In this document: positions 34,252-42,466 of the stretch, one piece after another
Layout: each line of letters opens with the position of its first letter
How positions within the stretch are numbered: the first letter of the stretch is position 1
Assembly: GCA_036500205.1 (NCBI GenBank)
Contig: DASYCK010000009.1
Span: 1 to 64,000 of the forward strand
Reading direction: 5' to 3'
DNA from: DASYCK01 sp036500205
GTDB taxonomy: Bacteria > Myxococcota_A > Polyangia > Fen-1088
Length of the DNA: 64,000 nt
Made by a program: the position numbers and the translations under genes
The notes under the pieces: model-generated
What the model saw: only the letters and a program-made list of their open reading frames with translations
Told to the model about the DNA's origin: nothing
The model's database searches: none

Positions 34252-36987
34252 GTGGTGAATTCAAGCGCTCAATTCGTTCGTGTTCTGGTCTTGGTCTCCA
34301 CCGCCGCTGTGATCGCGCCGGCATGTAAAGGCTTCGCGCCGGGCAGTCAGTCCGGCACGGGGGGCGGCGGGCGCGTCGACGCGGGGACCACGGGGACCGG
34401 AGGAACCGGCGGCCGCGCGACGGCGACGGGCGGGGCCGATGGCGGCGCGACGGCGACGGGCGGGAGCAGCGGCGGCGGTGCTTGCAGCGCCGGCGCCCAA
34501 CAGTGCCGCGGATTGCAACCGCAAACCTGCGACGCGAACGGCAGCTGGCGCGACACGGGAACGGCCTGTCCCAACGCTTGCTCGGGCGGGGCCTGCAGCG
34601 GTTCGTGCACGCCGGGCGCCAAGCAATGCAACGGCCTGCAGCCTCAGACCTGCGACGCCACTGGTCAATGGCAGAACACGGGAGAGGTCTGCGCGAACGT
34701 CTGCGGCGCGGCCACGGGAACGTGCACCGGTGCCTGTACGCCAAATGCGACGAAATGCTCTGGCCTGCAGCCGCAAATCTGTGACGCCACCGGGACCTGG
34801 ACGGACATGGGCAACACGTGCCCCAACGCCTGTAGCGGCGGAACCTGTACCGGGACGTGCACATCCGGAGCCATGGGATGTAACGGTCTGCAACCGCAGC
34901 TCTGCGGAACGGACGGCTTGTGGCAGGAAGTCGGCACCGCGTGCCCGAATGTTTGCGCGGGCGGCGTCTGCGGCGGCGTCTGCTCGCCGACCGCGACCCG
35001 ATGCAACGCCTTGCAACCGCAGCTCTGCGATGCCACGGGACAGTGGCAAAACATGGGTGCCGCCTGCCCGAGCGTCTGCAACAGCGGAAGCTGCGCTGCC
35101 TGCTCGCCCCTGGCCAAGCAGTGCAACGGTCCCCGGCCCCAGACCTGCGATGCCTCGGGAGTCTGGCAAGACAACAGCGGTGGGGCGTGCGTGAATGTGT
35201 GCAGCGATGGCGCTTGCACAGGCACGTGCAAGTCCACGTCGACGCAATGCAACGGCCTTCAACCCCAGACCTGCGACGCCACCGGCAACTGGAAAGACAG
35301 CGGTGCCGCCTGCCCCAACGTGTGCAGCGGCGGCAGCTGCAGCGGCGTCTGCAAGCCGGACGCGAAGAAATGCAATGGCCTTCAACCCCAGACCTGCGAC
35401 GGCACCGGGTCGTGGAAGGACTCCGGCTCGGCCTGCATGTTCGTCTGCGCCGCGGCCACCGGCGCGTGCACCGGCGCCTGCACGCCGGGCGCGAAGAAGT
35501 GCAACGGCCTTCAACCGCAGACCTGCGACACGAACGGTGTCTGGCAGAGCAGCGGCTCGGCCTGCGCGAACGTTTGTGACAACGCCAGCGGAACGTGCAC
35601 GGGGAGTTGCATGCCAGGAGCCAAGAAGTGCAGCGGCACCCAGCCCCAGCTGTGCGATTCCAGCGGAGCGTGGCAGAACGCCGGTTCCGCGTGCGGCGCC
35701 TGTAACACGTGCACGATGGCGACGGGCACCTGTTCGCCCACCAGCGGCGGCACGTGCGACGACGGCAACGCCTGCACGACGGGGGAGACCTGCACCGCGG
35801 GCGTCTGCGGCGGCGGCGTGGCCGCCACCTGCCCAGGGACGGATCAGTGCCATACGGTCGGCGCGTGCGTGGCCGCCACGGGATGTCCGGCGCCGGTCGC
35901 GAAGACCTCCGGATCGTGCAGCACCGGCAGCATGTGCAAGACCGGGGAGACCTGCTCGGCGGGCGTCTGTGGCGGCGGCACGACGGTGACGTGTTCCGCG
36001 CCCGACTCGTGCCACACCGTGGGCGCCTGCGTGGCAGCCTCGGGATGCCCCGCTGCCGTCGCGAAGACCTGCGCGGCCGGCACCACGTGCAGCGGCGGCA
36101 CGTGCGTGTGCTCCGCGACCTCGTGCTCCGGCGGGTGCTGCAACGGCAACAGCTGTGTCGCCGCTGCCAGCGAGACCGCGACCATGTGCGGGGGCGGCGC
36201 CAACGGCGCGTGCAAGGCGTGCTCGGGGATGGCCTGCGTCAACGGCGCGTGCGCCGGCAACTGCACACCCAGCACGTCGTGCGACGACATGAATGAATGC
36301 ACCAATCCGGACACCTGCAACAGCAGCGGAACGTGCGTTGGGACGGCCAAGGCCACGAACAGCGTCTGCACCAGCAGCCTGTACGGCCTATGTCAGAGCA
36401 CAGGCTGCAAGTGCTACCAGGGCGTGGCCGCGGTCGCTTGCACATCGGGCCCCAGCTGCCTGAACTGGGGCTTCGAATCGGGGACGACGGAGGGCTGGAA
36501 GGGGGACCCGGCGGGTAGCGCCGGCATCACCAACATCACCGTGAGCTCGAGCCAAGCGCATACCGGAAGCCGCTCCCTGGCCATATCGCTGTCCATCGGC
36601 TCCTTCTCGACCAGCCAGGCTCGAGGGATAACGGTCGTCGTTCCGCTGTGCGCCTCCAGCGGCACCATCAACCTCGCCGGGTACTCATTCACCGCGTGGG
36701 TGTCCTTCTCGTTGACGGGTGGCTCCTTTCCGTCGAACGCCGCGAATCTCATCCAGGAGTTCACCGCTTCCACCGACACCAGCACACGGGGTACCGCGAC
36801 CAACCCGATCGCCATCGGCAACAGCAACCTCGTTCCTGCCTGGAAGATCTTCGGAGGGGCCATCAACCAGGCCAGCACGGCGAACTCGCTGGGTGAGGTC
36901 TACGTCGAGTTCCCCCTCGCCGATCCGAACAGCGAGGGCTTCTCGGGCACCATGTACCTCGACGACATCCAGATCACGCCGCCCTGA
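34252..36987 (+). CDS. Large Cys-rich repeat lipoprotein
   Basis: GTG 34252 follows a GGGGGGA site; a second in-frame GTG lies three bases on. The 911-residue protein has a lipobox-like IAPAC (Cys25), a Gly/Thr linker, and ten tandem units of about 41 residues (residues 78-500), each with a Cys-x5-Cys-x-GLQPQ-x-C pattern. After these come two near-identical 45-residue Cys-rich units with CHTVGACVAA, then more Cys-rich sequence. The C-terminal 170 residues form a beta-sandwich-like domain with two cysteines (NWGFESGTTEGWK, GTMYLDDIQI) resembling carbohydrate-binding modules. It is probably a surface adhesin or matrix protein; function not established. Confidence 0.8.
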   Translation: MVNSSAQFVRVLVLVSTAAVIAPACKGFAPGSQSGTGGGGRVDAGTTGTGGTGGRATATGGADGGATATGGSSGGGACSAGAQQCRGLQPQTCDANGSWRDTGTACPNACSGGACSGSCTPGAKQCNGLQPQTCDATGQWQNTGEVCANVCGAATGTCTGACTPNATKCSGLQPQICDATGTWTDMGNTCPNACSGGTCTGTCTSGAMGCNGLQPQLCGTDGLWQEVGTACPNVCAGGVCGGVCSPTATRCNALQPQLCDATGQWQNMGAACPSVCNSGSCAACSPLAKQCNGPRPQTCDASGVWQDNSGGACVNVCSDGACTGTCKSTSTQCNGLQPQTCDATGNWKDSGAACPNVCSGGSCSGVCKPDAKKCNGLQPQTCDGTGSWKDSGSACMFVCAAATGACTGACTPGAKKCNGLQPQTCDTNGVWQSSGSACANVCDNASGTCTGSCMPGAKKCSGTQPQLCDSSGAWQNAGSACGACNTCTMATGTCSPTSGGTCDDGNACTTGETCTAGVCGGGVAATCPGTDQCHTVGACVAATGCPAPVAKTSGSCSTGSMCKTGETCSAGVCGGGTTVTCSAPDSCHTVGACVAASGCPAAVAKTCAAGTTCSGGTCVCSATSCSGGCCNGNSCVAAASETATMCGGGANGACKACSGMACVNGACAGNCTPSTSCDDMNECTNPDTCNSSGTCVGTAKATNSVCTSSLYGLCQSTGCKCYQGVAAVACTSGPSCLNWGFESGTTEGWKGDPAGSAGITNITVSSSQAHTGSRSLAISLSIGSFSTSQARGITVVVPLCASSGTINLAGYSFTAWVSFSLTGGSFPSNAANLIQEFTASTDTSTRGTATNPIAIGNSNLVPAWKIFGGAINQASTANSLGEVYVEFPLADPNSEGFSGTMYLDDIQITPP
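34483..35745 (+). repeat. Ten tandem 123-129-bp Cys-rich coding repeats
   Basis: Ten units start at residue 78 of the lipoprotein with consensus C-x-x-x-A-K-x-C-N-G-L-Q-P-Q-T-C-D, followed by G-x-W-x-x-x-G-x-x-C-x-N-V-C. Units differ by scattered substitutions and by short insertions in units 2, 8 and 9, so expansion was not very recent. Confidence 0.9.
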
Positions 36988-37260
36988 GGGGCATCTGGGT
37001 GCCCTCGCAGGTGGTGCCGCTGACGCCTTTTACGATGTTGCTGCTCGGCCTTCATCCCTTTGAGCATGCTTGCCACGCCGGAGCCCGAGCCGGTCAGGTC
37101 CGGCGCGACCGCTGCGCCGTGGCAGATCGACGCCGAGCAGCCGTAAAAGTCTCTTCGTCGCCGCGCTGCCCCACGGAGCGTACAGAAATCGCCCGCGACA
37201 TGAAGTGCCTTTCGACGCGTCGATACGGACGAATCACCTTGGCGGTATCCTTGCCCGCGT

Positions 37261-40008
37261 ATGTGGTCGCTGGCGCCGCCGGTCCTTCCCCTCGCGATGG
37301 CGCTCCTCGCGCTCGATCCGGTAGTGCTCACACCGTCCGGGCCGACCGACGGCGGCTCCCCGACGGTCGTCAGTCTGCCTCGGTTGCGCCCGCTGTGGTC
37401 CGGGCCGGGGCTGGCGCAAGTTTCCTCGCCGAACGCGCGAACGGTGGTGCGCGGCGGGACGGTCCTCGCCTGGGCCTACGATACGCCGACCGCCCTGGTC
37501 GGGCTCGATCTCCGCACCGGGCACCAGCGCTGGCGGATGCCAATGCCCAATGAATACGCGCCGACGGTCGTCCTGGCAGGCGACGTCGCTCTCCTGGGGC
37601 GTTCGATCGGGGTGACGGCCATCGATCTCGCCACCGGGCAGCAGCGCTGGACCAGGCGTTTGTGCGGCTTTCAGGCTGACCTTCACGTGGTCGCCGATGC
37701 GCGGATCGCGATCGGCATGTGCCGGGCGCCCGATCCACCCCCGATCCAGACGGGCGGCGCGCGGCTCATCTGGACGAAGAACATGGCGGTCGCCATCGAT
37801 CTTCGCACCGGCCGCGAGCAGTGGCGGCTTCCGACGGGCTGGCCCAGCGATGCGATCGCCGCCGTGGGCAACGCCCTGTATCTGGCCACCGACACCAACG
37901 AGCTCCGCCAGAAATCGGTGACCGTCTCCGTGATCGACCCTCCCTCGGGAAAGACCTTGCGCAGCTTTCCGCTCCCGTCTGTTCCTCGGCGCATCCAGGT
38001 GTTCCCCGCCGATCCCACGCGGGCGCTGTTCGTGGGGGAGGACATCGTGGCCGTTCGTCTCGTCGACGGGCACCTGCTCTGGCAGCGGGCCACCTCCCCT
38101 CGCCCGGCGCCGCCGTATCAGGCGATTCCCCGGCCAGACTTGGACGGCGGACGGTTGTTCGTCCACCGCGCGGACGAGGTGCTGGAGCTCGACCTTCAGT
38201 CGGGCGGCGAGCTCTCGGCCTTCAGAATGCCCCCCGACGCCCCTCCGTCTGGACGGCAAACCGTTGTTGCCGCCCCAGCGGGTGGCCTGCTGGTGATCAC
38301 GGATCGCGAACAGGACCTCGCGCGCGCGCTGTCCTTCGCGAAACCGACGGCCACACCGACGGTGGCCGTGTTGCCCGCCCGCTACGAAAACCTGCTGGCG
38401 GTCGAGGCGGGGGTCGCCATCGTCAGACAGTCCGGCGGCATCGAGGCGTTCTCGATCTTCGACACCGTCGCGTCCGAAGAGAAAGGGCTGGATGTGCCCG
38501 CGCGCGTGCGGGCCGTTCTGGCGCGCCACGGTCCGCACTTTGACTGGCCCTTCGCTCGAACGGACCAGCAGAAGGCTGCGCTGGCCGAGCTCAGATCGGT
38601 CTCCGGTTACGAGGCCACGCTCGGGGCCATCGCCAGCGACGTCACCTCGCCCCTCCATGCCGCGTCCGTCGACGCCGTGGCGCTCACGCGCATCCCGGGT
38701 GCCTCCTCGATCCTGCTGGCCGAGGTCCTGCGACCGCTCCAGTTTCCGACGCTGCCGAAGGTCGGCACCGGGGACCACAGTCGAGAGCGAGGCTACGACG
38801 GCAATGCCGTGCTCCGCCGCGAGGCTCTCGTCACCGCGCTGGCCGACCTGGATGACCCCAAGGTGGCCGACGCGCTGACGCCGTTGCTGTTCGATGCCGA
38901 GTCCCCCACCGGCCTGGGCCGCCGCGACTGGGAAATCTGGGGACCCTGGGTGGAGAGCGGCTATGGCAAGAAGCGCTGGGCCCACAGTCCCCACGGCCAG
39001 GAAAGCGCATTTTCCGACTGCTTGCAGACGCCCGCGGGACGGCCGGAGGCGCACGCGGCGATCTACCGGCTGCTGGCGCGCCTGGGCCGCCCGCGCGACC
39101 TGGCGGCGCTGCGGCGCTTCGACGCGGACAACGGCGTCGCCGCGGGCTGGTCGCGGGTCTGCGATCGCGACGATGCGACCACGGAGCCCTACAGCGATCG
39201 CACGGGACGCTCGTTCGGTTTGGGCCTGTGCGCGGGGTGGGACGCCGGCAGGTACCGGCTGAGCCAGGCCGAGGCGCTCTGGTTGAGACGGCGGCTTCCG
39301 AATGGCGCGCTCGGTCCGCCCGCCTGGGCCCTCGATCCGGGCGGCGGCGGCGACCTGGACCGGCGGACGCCGACGGAGGTGCGCCTAGTTCCCGGCGATC
39401 GGATCGAGGTCGCGGCGCTCGCCAGGATGCACCAGAAGATGGAGAGCTGGAGCTCGACGCTGGAGCCACCGGTCGTCTTCGCGGATCGCGACCACGACGG
39501 TCTGACCGATCTGACGGAGGCCGCCTTCGGAACCGACCCGGACAAGGCGGACACCGACGGCGACGGCGTGCCGGACGGTCGCGATCCGGCGCCTCTGGCA
39601 CGGCCCTCGGTCACCGATGCCGCGCGCGTGCACGACGAGGTGGTGCGCTTCTGGACCACGTTCCGGAGCGGCGGTCCCGTGACGGTGTACGCCGATCGGG
39701 GCTCGTGGGGCGGTGGGGGCGGAACAGCCAACGCCGGGATCGTCCTGCACAGACCGCTGGCGCCGATCGACGCCACCTGCAGCCCCTTCGAGTTCTGCCA
39801 GGGCGCCGATCGCGCGGACACCAAGGGCCCGCGGCAATGCGAGGCGCTGCTGGCGATCGAGGGGATCGCCGTGCACGGCGACGAGGCGGAAGCCACCGCG
39901 TCCTGGCCCTCACAGAACCAACGCAACCACCGCATCGAGCACAAATTGAGGCTGCGCAGAGTCGATGGTGCGTGGCGGGTGACCGGCGATCGCGGCCCGG
40001 TGTTCTAG
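37261..40008 (+). CDS. Secreted PQQ-like propeller protein with calcium-type repeat
   Basis: The 915-residue protein has a weak signal segment (LPLAMALLALDPVV). Residues about 50-380 carry PQQ-type propeller blades: LVGLDLRTGHQRWRMP, VTAIDLATGQQRWTRRL and VAIDLRTGREQWRLP. The central part (about 420-680) is helical with HEAT-like pairs (ALVTALADLDDPKVADALTP). Near 743-780 is a TSP3-like calcium motif (DRDHDGLTDLTEAAFGTDPD, DTDGDGVPDGRDPAP). The C-terminal domain has paired cysteines. PQQ blades here are structural; the dehydrogenase active site is not seen. No clear ribosome site precedes the ATG. Function unknown. Confidence 0.7.
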   Translation: MWSLAPPVLPLAMALLALDPVVLTPSGPTDGGSPTVVSLPRLRPLWSGPGLAQVSSPNARTVVRGGTVLAWAYDTPTALVGLDLRTGHQRWRMPMPNEYAPTVVLAGDVALLGRSIGVTAIDLATGQQRWTRRLCGFQADLHVVADARIAIGMCRAPDPPPIQTGGARLIWTKNMAVAIDLRTGREQWRLPTGWPSDAIAAVGNALYLATDTNELRQKSVTVSVIDPPSGKTLRSFPLPSVPRRIQVFPADPTRALFVGEDIVAVRLVDGHLLWQRATSPRPAPPYQAIPRPDLDGGRLFVHRADEVLELDLQSGGELSAFRMPPDAPPSGRQTVVAAPAGGLLVITDREQDLARALSFAKPTATPTVAVLPARYENLLAVEAGVAIVRQSGGIEAFSIFDTVASEEKGLDVPARVRAVLARHGPHFDWPFARTDQQKAALAELRSVSGYEATLGAIASDVTSPLHAASVDAVALTRIPGASSILLAEVLRPLQFPTLPKVGTGDHSRERGYDGNAVLRREALVTALADLDDPKVADALTPLLFDAESPTGLGRRDWEIWGPWVESGYGKKRWAHSPHGQESAFSDCLQTPAGRPEAHAAIYRLLARLGRPRDLAALRRFDADNGVAAGWSRVCDRDDATTEPYSDRTGRSFGLGLCAGWDAGRYRLSQAEALWLRRRLPNGALGPPAWALDPGGGGDLDRRTPTEVRLVPGDRIEVAALARMHQKMESWSSTLEPPVVFADRDHDGLTDLTEAAFGTDPDKADTDGDGVPDGRDPAPLARPSVTDAARVHDEVVRFWTTFRSGGPVTVYADRGSWGGGGGTANAGIVLHRPLAPIDATCSPFEFCQGADRADTKGPRQCEALLAIEGIAVHGDEAEATASWPSQNQRNHRIEHKLRLRRVDGAWRVTGDRGPVF

Positions 40009-40499
40009 CAGTTCACCCTGCCTGGCAAGCTGATCCGGCGCGGGGACTCGAGGCGCGCGCAGGCCCGAAGCTCGAGCTCGAGCTTGCAGACCACGCCGTC
40101 GGGCGGAGCAACGCCGCTGCAGGTCATCCGGGGGACGTAGCAATGGCCCCCCTCGACCGTGACCTGACCTCGCAGCGGAAAGGCGTAAGGGCTCGCGGTG
40201 TCCTGGGCCTTGGCGAGCAACGCGTAGGTGCCGGGCGGGACCTCGATCAACGTCGCCTCCTCGGCGATGGCGTAGGCGGGGAGAGAACACATCCCTTGGG
40301 TCTCATGCACGGGGCCGTCGACGTGCATCACCTCCAGCTCGTACCCCCGCTTCGCGAGGGCACGCACCTCCACGCGGGCGATCGCCGGACCTTCACCGCC
40401 GCGCACACCGCAAGCGTAGATGATCGGCTGCGGATGGCTGTGCCCAAACAGCGTGAAGGCCGTGAGGGCCGTGAGGGCACGGAACAGCGGCACCGACAT
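40005..40499 (-). CDS. Small exported Cys-containing protein
   Basis: The 164-residue protein starts behind a GGGGGG stretch, with a signal-like N-terminus (FRALTALTAFTLFG). Mature residues include HETQGMCSLP, EVPPGTYALLAKAQD and GHCYVPRMTCSG with several cysteines, consistent with a disulfide-bonded beta domain outside the cytoplasm. It overlaps the convergent 3' end of the propeller gene by four bases. No family is recognised. Confidence 0.55.
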   Translation of the reverse strand: MSVPLFRALTALTAFTLFGHSHPQPIIYACGVRGGEGPAIARVEVRALAKRGYELEVMHVDGPVHETQGMCSLPAYAIAEEATLIEVPPGTYALLAKAQDTASPYAFPLRGQVTVEGGHCYVPRMTCSGVAPPDGVVCKLELELRACARLESPRRISLPGRVNC

Positions 40500-40587
40500 C
40501 CCCCCATGGTATCGCCCGCCGACACGCGTGGCGACCGCCCGGTTGAACGCCCCGGGACCTCGAAATACACGCCCCGGCCGACCCCGG

Positions 40588-41151
40588 TCAGGTGACGGGC
40601 GACTCCGTTCCTTTGGGACGGCGCGGGCGAAAGCGCGTGTGGCCCCCTTCCTCGTATTTCTCGAGGCCCATGCTCCAGGGAGACTTCGCGTCCTCGGGCC
40701 GTGCAGAAAAATTGCTCAACTGCTGAAGTCCCTGCGGCGAGGCGCACCGTCCGATCTGGTTGAAGATCCCCGTGGTATCGGCGTGCATCGTCTTGCCCGC
40801 GTACCAGAGGCGGCTCAGGTGAACGAGGTTCTCGTGGGCATCGCCCCGAAAGTCCTCGAGGCAATACGCCGTCAATCCATCCTCGAGGTGCTTCGGATCC
40901 TTGTCGACCAACGCCCATTCGGCGCACCGGTCACCCAGCTGCAGCAGCGGCAACCAGTACTCCTCGGGAATCTGCTCGCGGACCTGCTGTCGCAACGCCG
41001 GCTCGGCGTGGCGATACGCCCGCGCAATCGCGCTGAATCCATCGTCCAGAGGCGACGGAACCTGGGGCGGCAGGCCTGCTTTCGCGGCCTCCAGCAGATC
41101 CACCAGGACAAAGAAGCCATCACCCGCGAGATCCACCTTACCTGCTGTCAT
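40588..41151 (-). CDS. Conserved-looking cytoplasmic protein of unknown function
   Basis: ATG 41151 has AAGGAG seven bases upstream and gives 187 residues. The protein is mixed helical without signal or membrane segments. Visible blocks include FFVLVDLLEAAKAG, REQIPEEYWLPLLQLGDRCA and FNQIGRCASPQGLQQL. Its third codon positions are G/C-rich like true genes here. No family is recognised. It precedes, on the same strand, the small exported protein. Confidence 0.6.
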   Translation of the reverse strand: MTAGKVDLAGDGFFVLVDLLEAAKAGLPPQVPSPLDDGFSAIARAYRHAEPALRQQVREQIPEEYWLPLLQLGDRCAEWALVDKDPKHLEDGLTAYCLEDFRGDAHENLVHLSRLWYAGKTMHADTTGIFNQIGRCASPQGLQQLSNFSARPEDAKSPWSMGLEKYEEGGHTRFRPRRPKGTESPVT

Positions 41152-41228
41152 CGGCAAACTCCTTTCGACATCGGTCCGGACCCCAGCGCGTGAGGTTACC
41201 CGAAATCAGAACCTCATGGTTTCTGGAA

Positions 41229-42359
41229 TCAAGGTCGCACGGCGAGCACCGCGAGGGGGGACGCCGCAAGGGCAATGGAGTGTCGCTGCCCGAGCGCTCC
41301 CGTGGCTGGATCGATCGCATAGACGCTGAGGCTCTTGCCGGCCTCGTTGGCGACGATCAGGGCTCGCCCGCTCGGGTCGACCGCGAGCGCGCCGGGGGCG
41401 CGTCCACCGCTCGGCACGTGACCGATCAGCTTCAGGGTCCCGGCCCCCTCGATCGCGAAGGTGGCGACGTCGTCGGCGCCGCGGTTCGTCTCGAAGAGGA
41501 ACCGACCGGTCGGTGAGACCGCCAGATCGGCGGGGCGACTGCGGCTGGGCGCCGAGCCGTCGGCCAAGGTCGAGATGACCTGCGACGAGATCGGCGACAG
41601 TGCCTTGAGATCGCCGTCGAAGCCGTAGACGGCGACCGAATCGGTTCCCTCCTCGAGCAGGTACACCCAGCGCCCGCTGGGATGACAGACGAGCCGCGTT
41701 GGTCCCGAGCCGGGCGGCAGCGCGATCGCCGGCCCCGACCAGCTCACCAGCATGCCGGTGCCCGTGTTGAAGGTGTACTGCGACACGCTGTCGGCGCGAA
41801 AGTTGGCGACGAAGACGATCTGGGCCGGGTGGATGGCGACGGCGTGCGCGCCAGCGCCCGCCGCGAAGGTTCCGATGGCCTTCAGTCCTCCCGCCTGGGT
41901 GACGGCCAGGACCGAGACCCGCCCGGCGGCCGGATGCGCCGCGATGACGTACTTGCCCGTGTCGTCCAGCGCCGCCCCGGAAGGGTTCGCGCCGCCCGTC
42001 GCCGCGCGCCCCAAGGACCTCAGCCCACCCGTCTTCGGGTCGATGGAAAACGAGGCCGCCTGTCCCGTCGCTCCGTCGACGGCGATCAGCGACTCTCGCT
42101 CGACCGAGCGGACGAGCGAGGAGGGCGCGCGCCCGGCCGACACCGTTCCGCGACGGGCGAGGGTCCCGGACACGGCGTCCAGATAGAACAGCGCGATCTC
42201 GCCCCCGGCCATCCCGACGTAGACGAACACGGGCCCCGTCCCGTCCGCGGCGTCAGTGGCCGGTCCGGTGCCAGAGCCGAGCCCGTCACGCCGCTGCGCC
42301 CCGGCACATCCCAGCGCCAGGAACAATCCAACCGCCGCGGCTCGTCTCACGAGAGTCAT
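41229..42359 (-). CDS. Lactonase-type seven-bladed propeller lipoprotein
   Basis: ATG 42359 gives 376 residues with a lipobox (FLALGC). The mature protein repeats the 6-phosphogluconolactonase/YncE blade pattern: FSIDPKTGGLRSLG, VLAVTQAGGLKAIG, YTFNTGTGMLVSW, VYGFDGDLKAL and a last blade VYAIDPATGALGQRHS, with HPSGRWVYLLEEGTDSV and PTGRFLFETNRG between them. Members act as lactonases or as propeller scaffolds. A periplasmic or surface location argues against a pentose-phosphate role. It is divergent from the FtsH-like gene with 107 bp between starts. Confidence 0.78.
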   Translation of the reverse strand: MTLVRRAAAVGLFLALGCAGAQRRDGLGSGTGPATDAADGTGPVFVYVGMAGGEIALFYLDAVSGTLARRGTVSAGRAPSSLVRSVERESLIAVDGATGQAASFSIDPKTGGLRSLGRAATGGANPSGAALDDTGKYVIAAHPAAGRVSVLAVTQAGGLKAIGTFAAGAGAHAVAIHPAQIVFVANFRADSVSQYTFNTGTGMLVSWSGPAIALPPGSGPTRLVCHPSGRWVYLLEEGTDSVAVYGFDGDLKALSPISSQVISTLADGSAPSRSRPADLAVSPTGRFLFETNRGADDVATFAIEGAGTLKLIGHVPSGGRAPGALAVDPSGRALIVANEAGKSLSVYAIDPATGALGQRHSIALAASPLAVLAVRP

Positions 42360-42466
42360 CGCGCGCAGGATAGCAGCGCCGCCCGCGGGCAACGCGGGCG
42401 CGGACAGCGCCATCGCGGATGACACCTCAGGTCCACCGGGACCTTGCCGATGTCTAGTCCTTCTCG

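Noticed and set aside
34483..35745. CRISPR-like array
   Set aside because: The repeats are 123-129 bp, diverged, directly adjacent and in frame with a protein. There are no unique spacers and no cas genes.
34261..36015. Minus-strand frame of 584 codons opposite the Cys-rich repeats
   Set aside because: It is an antisense reflection of the repeats. The plus strand has regular cysteine spacing and a lipobox.
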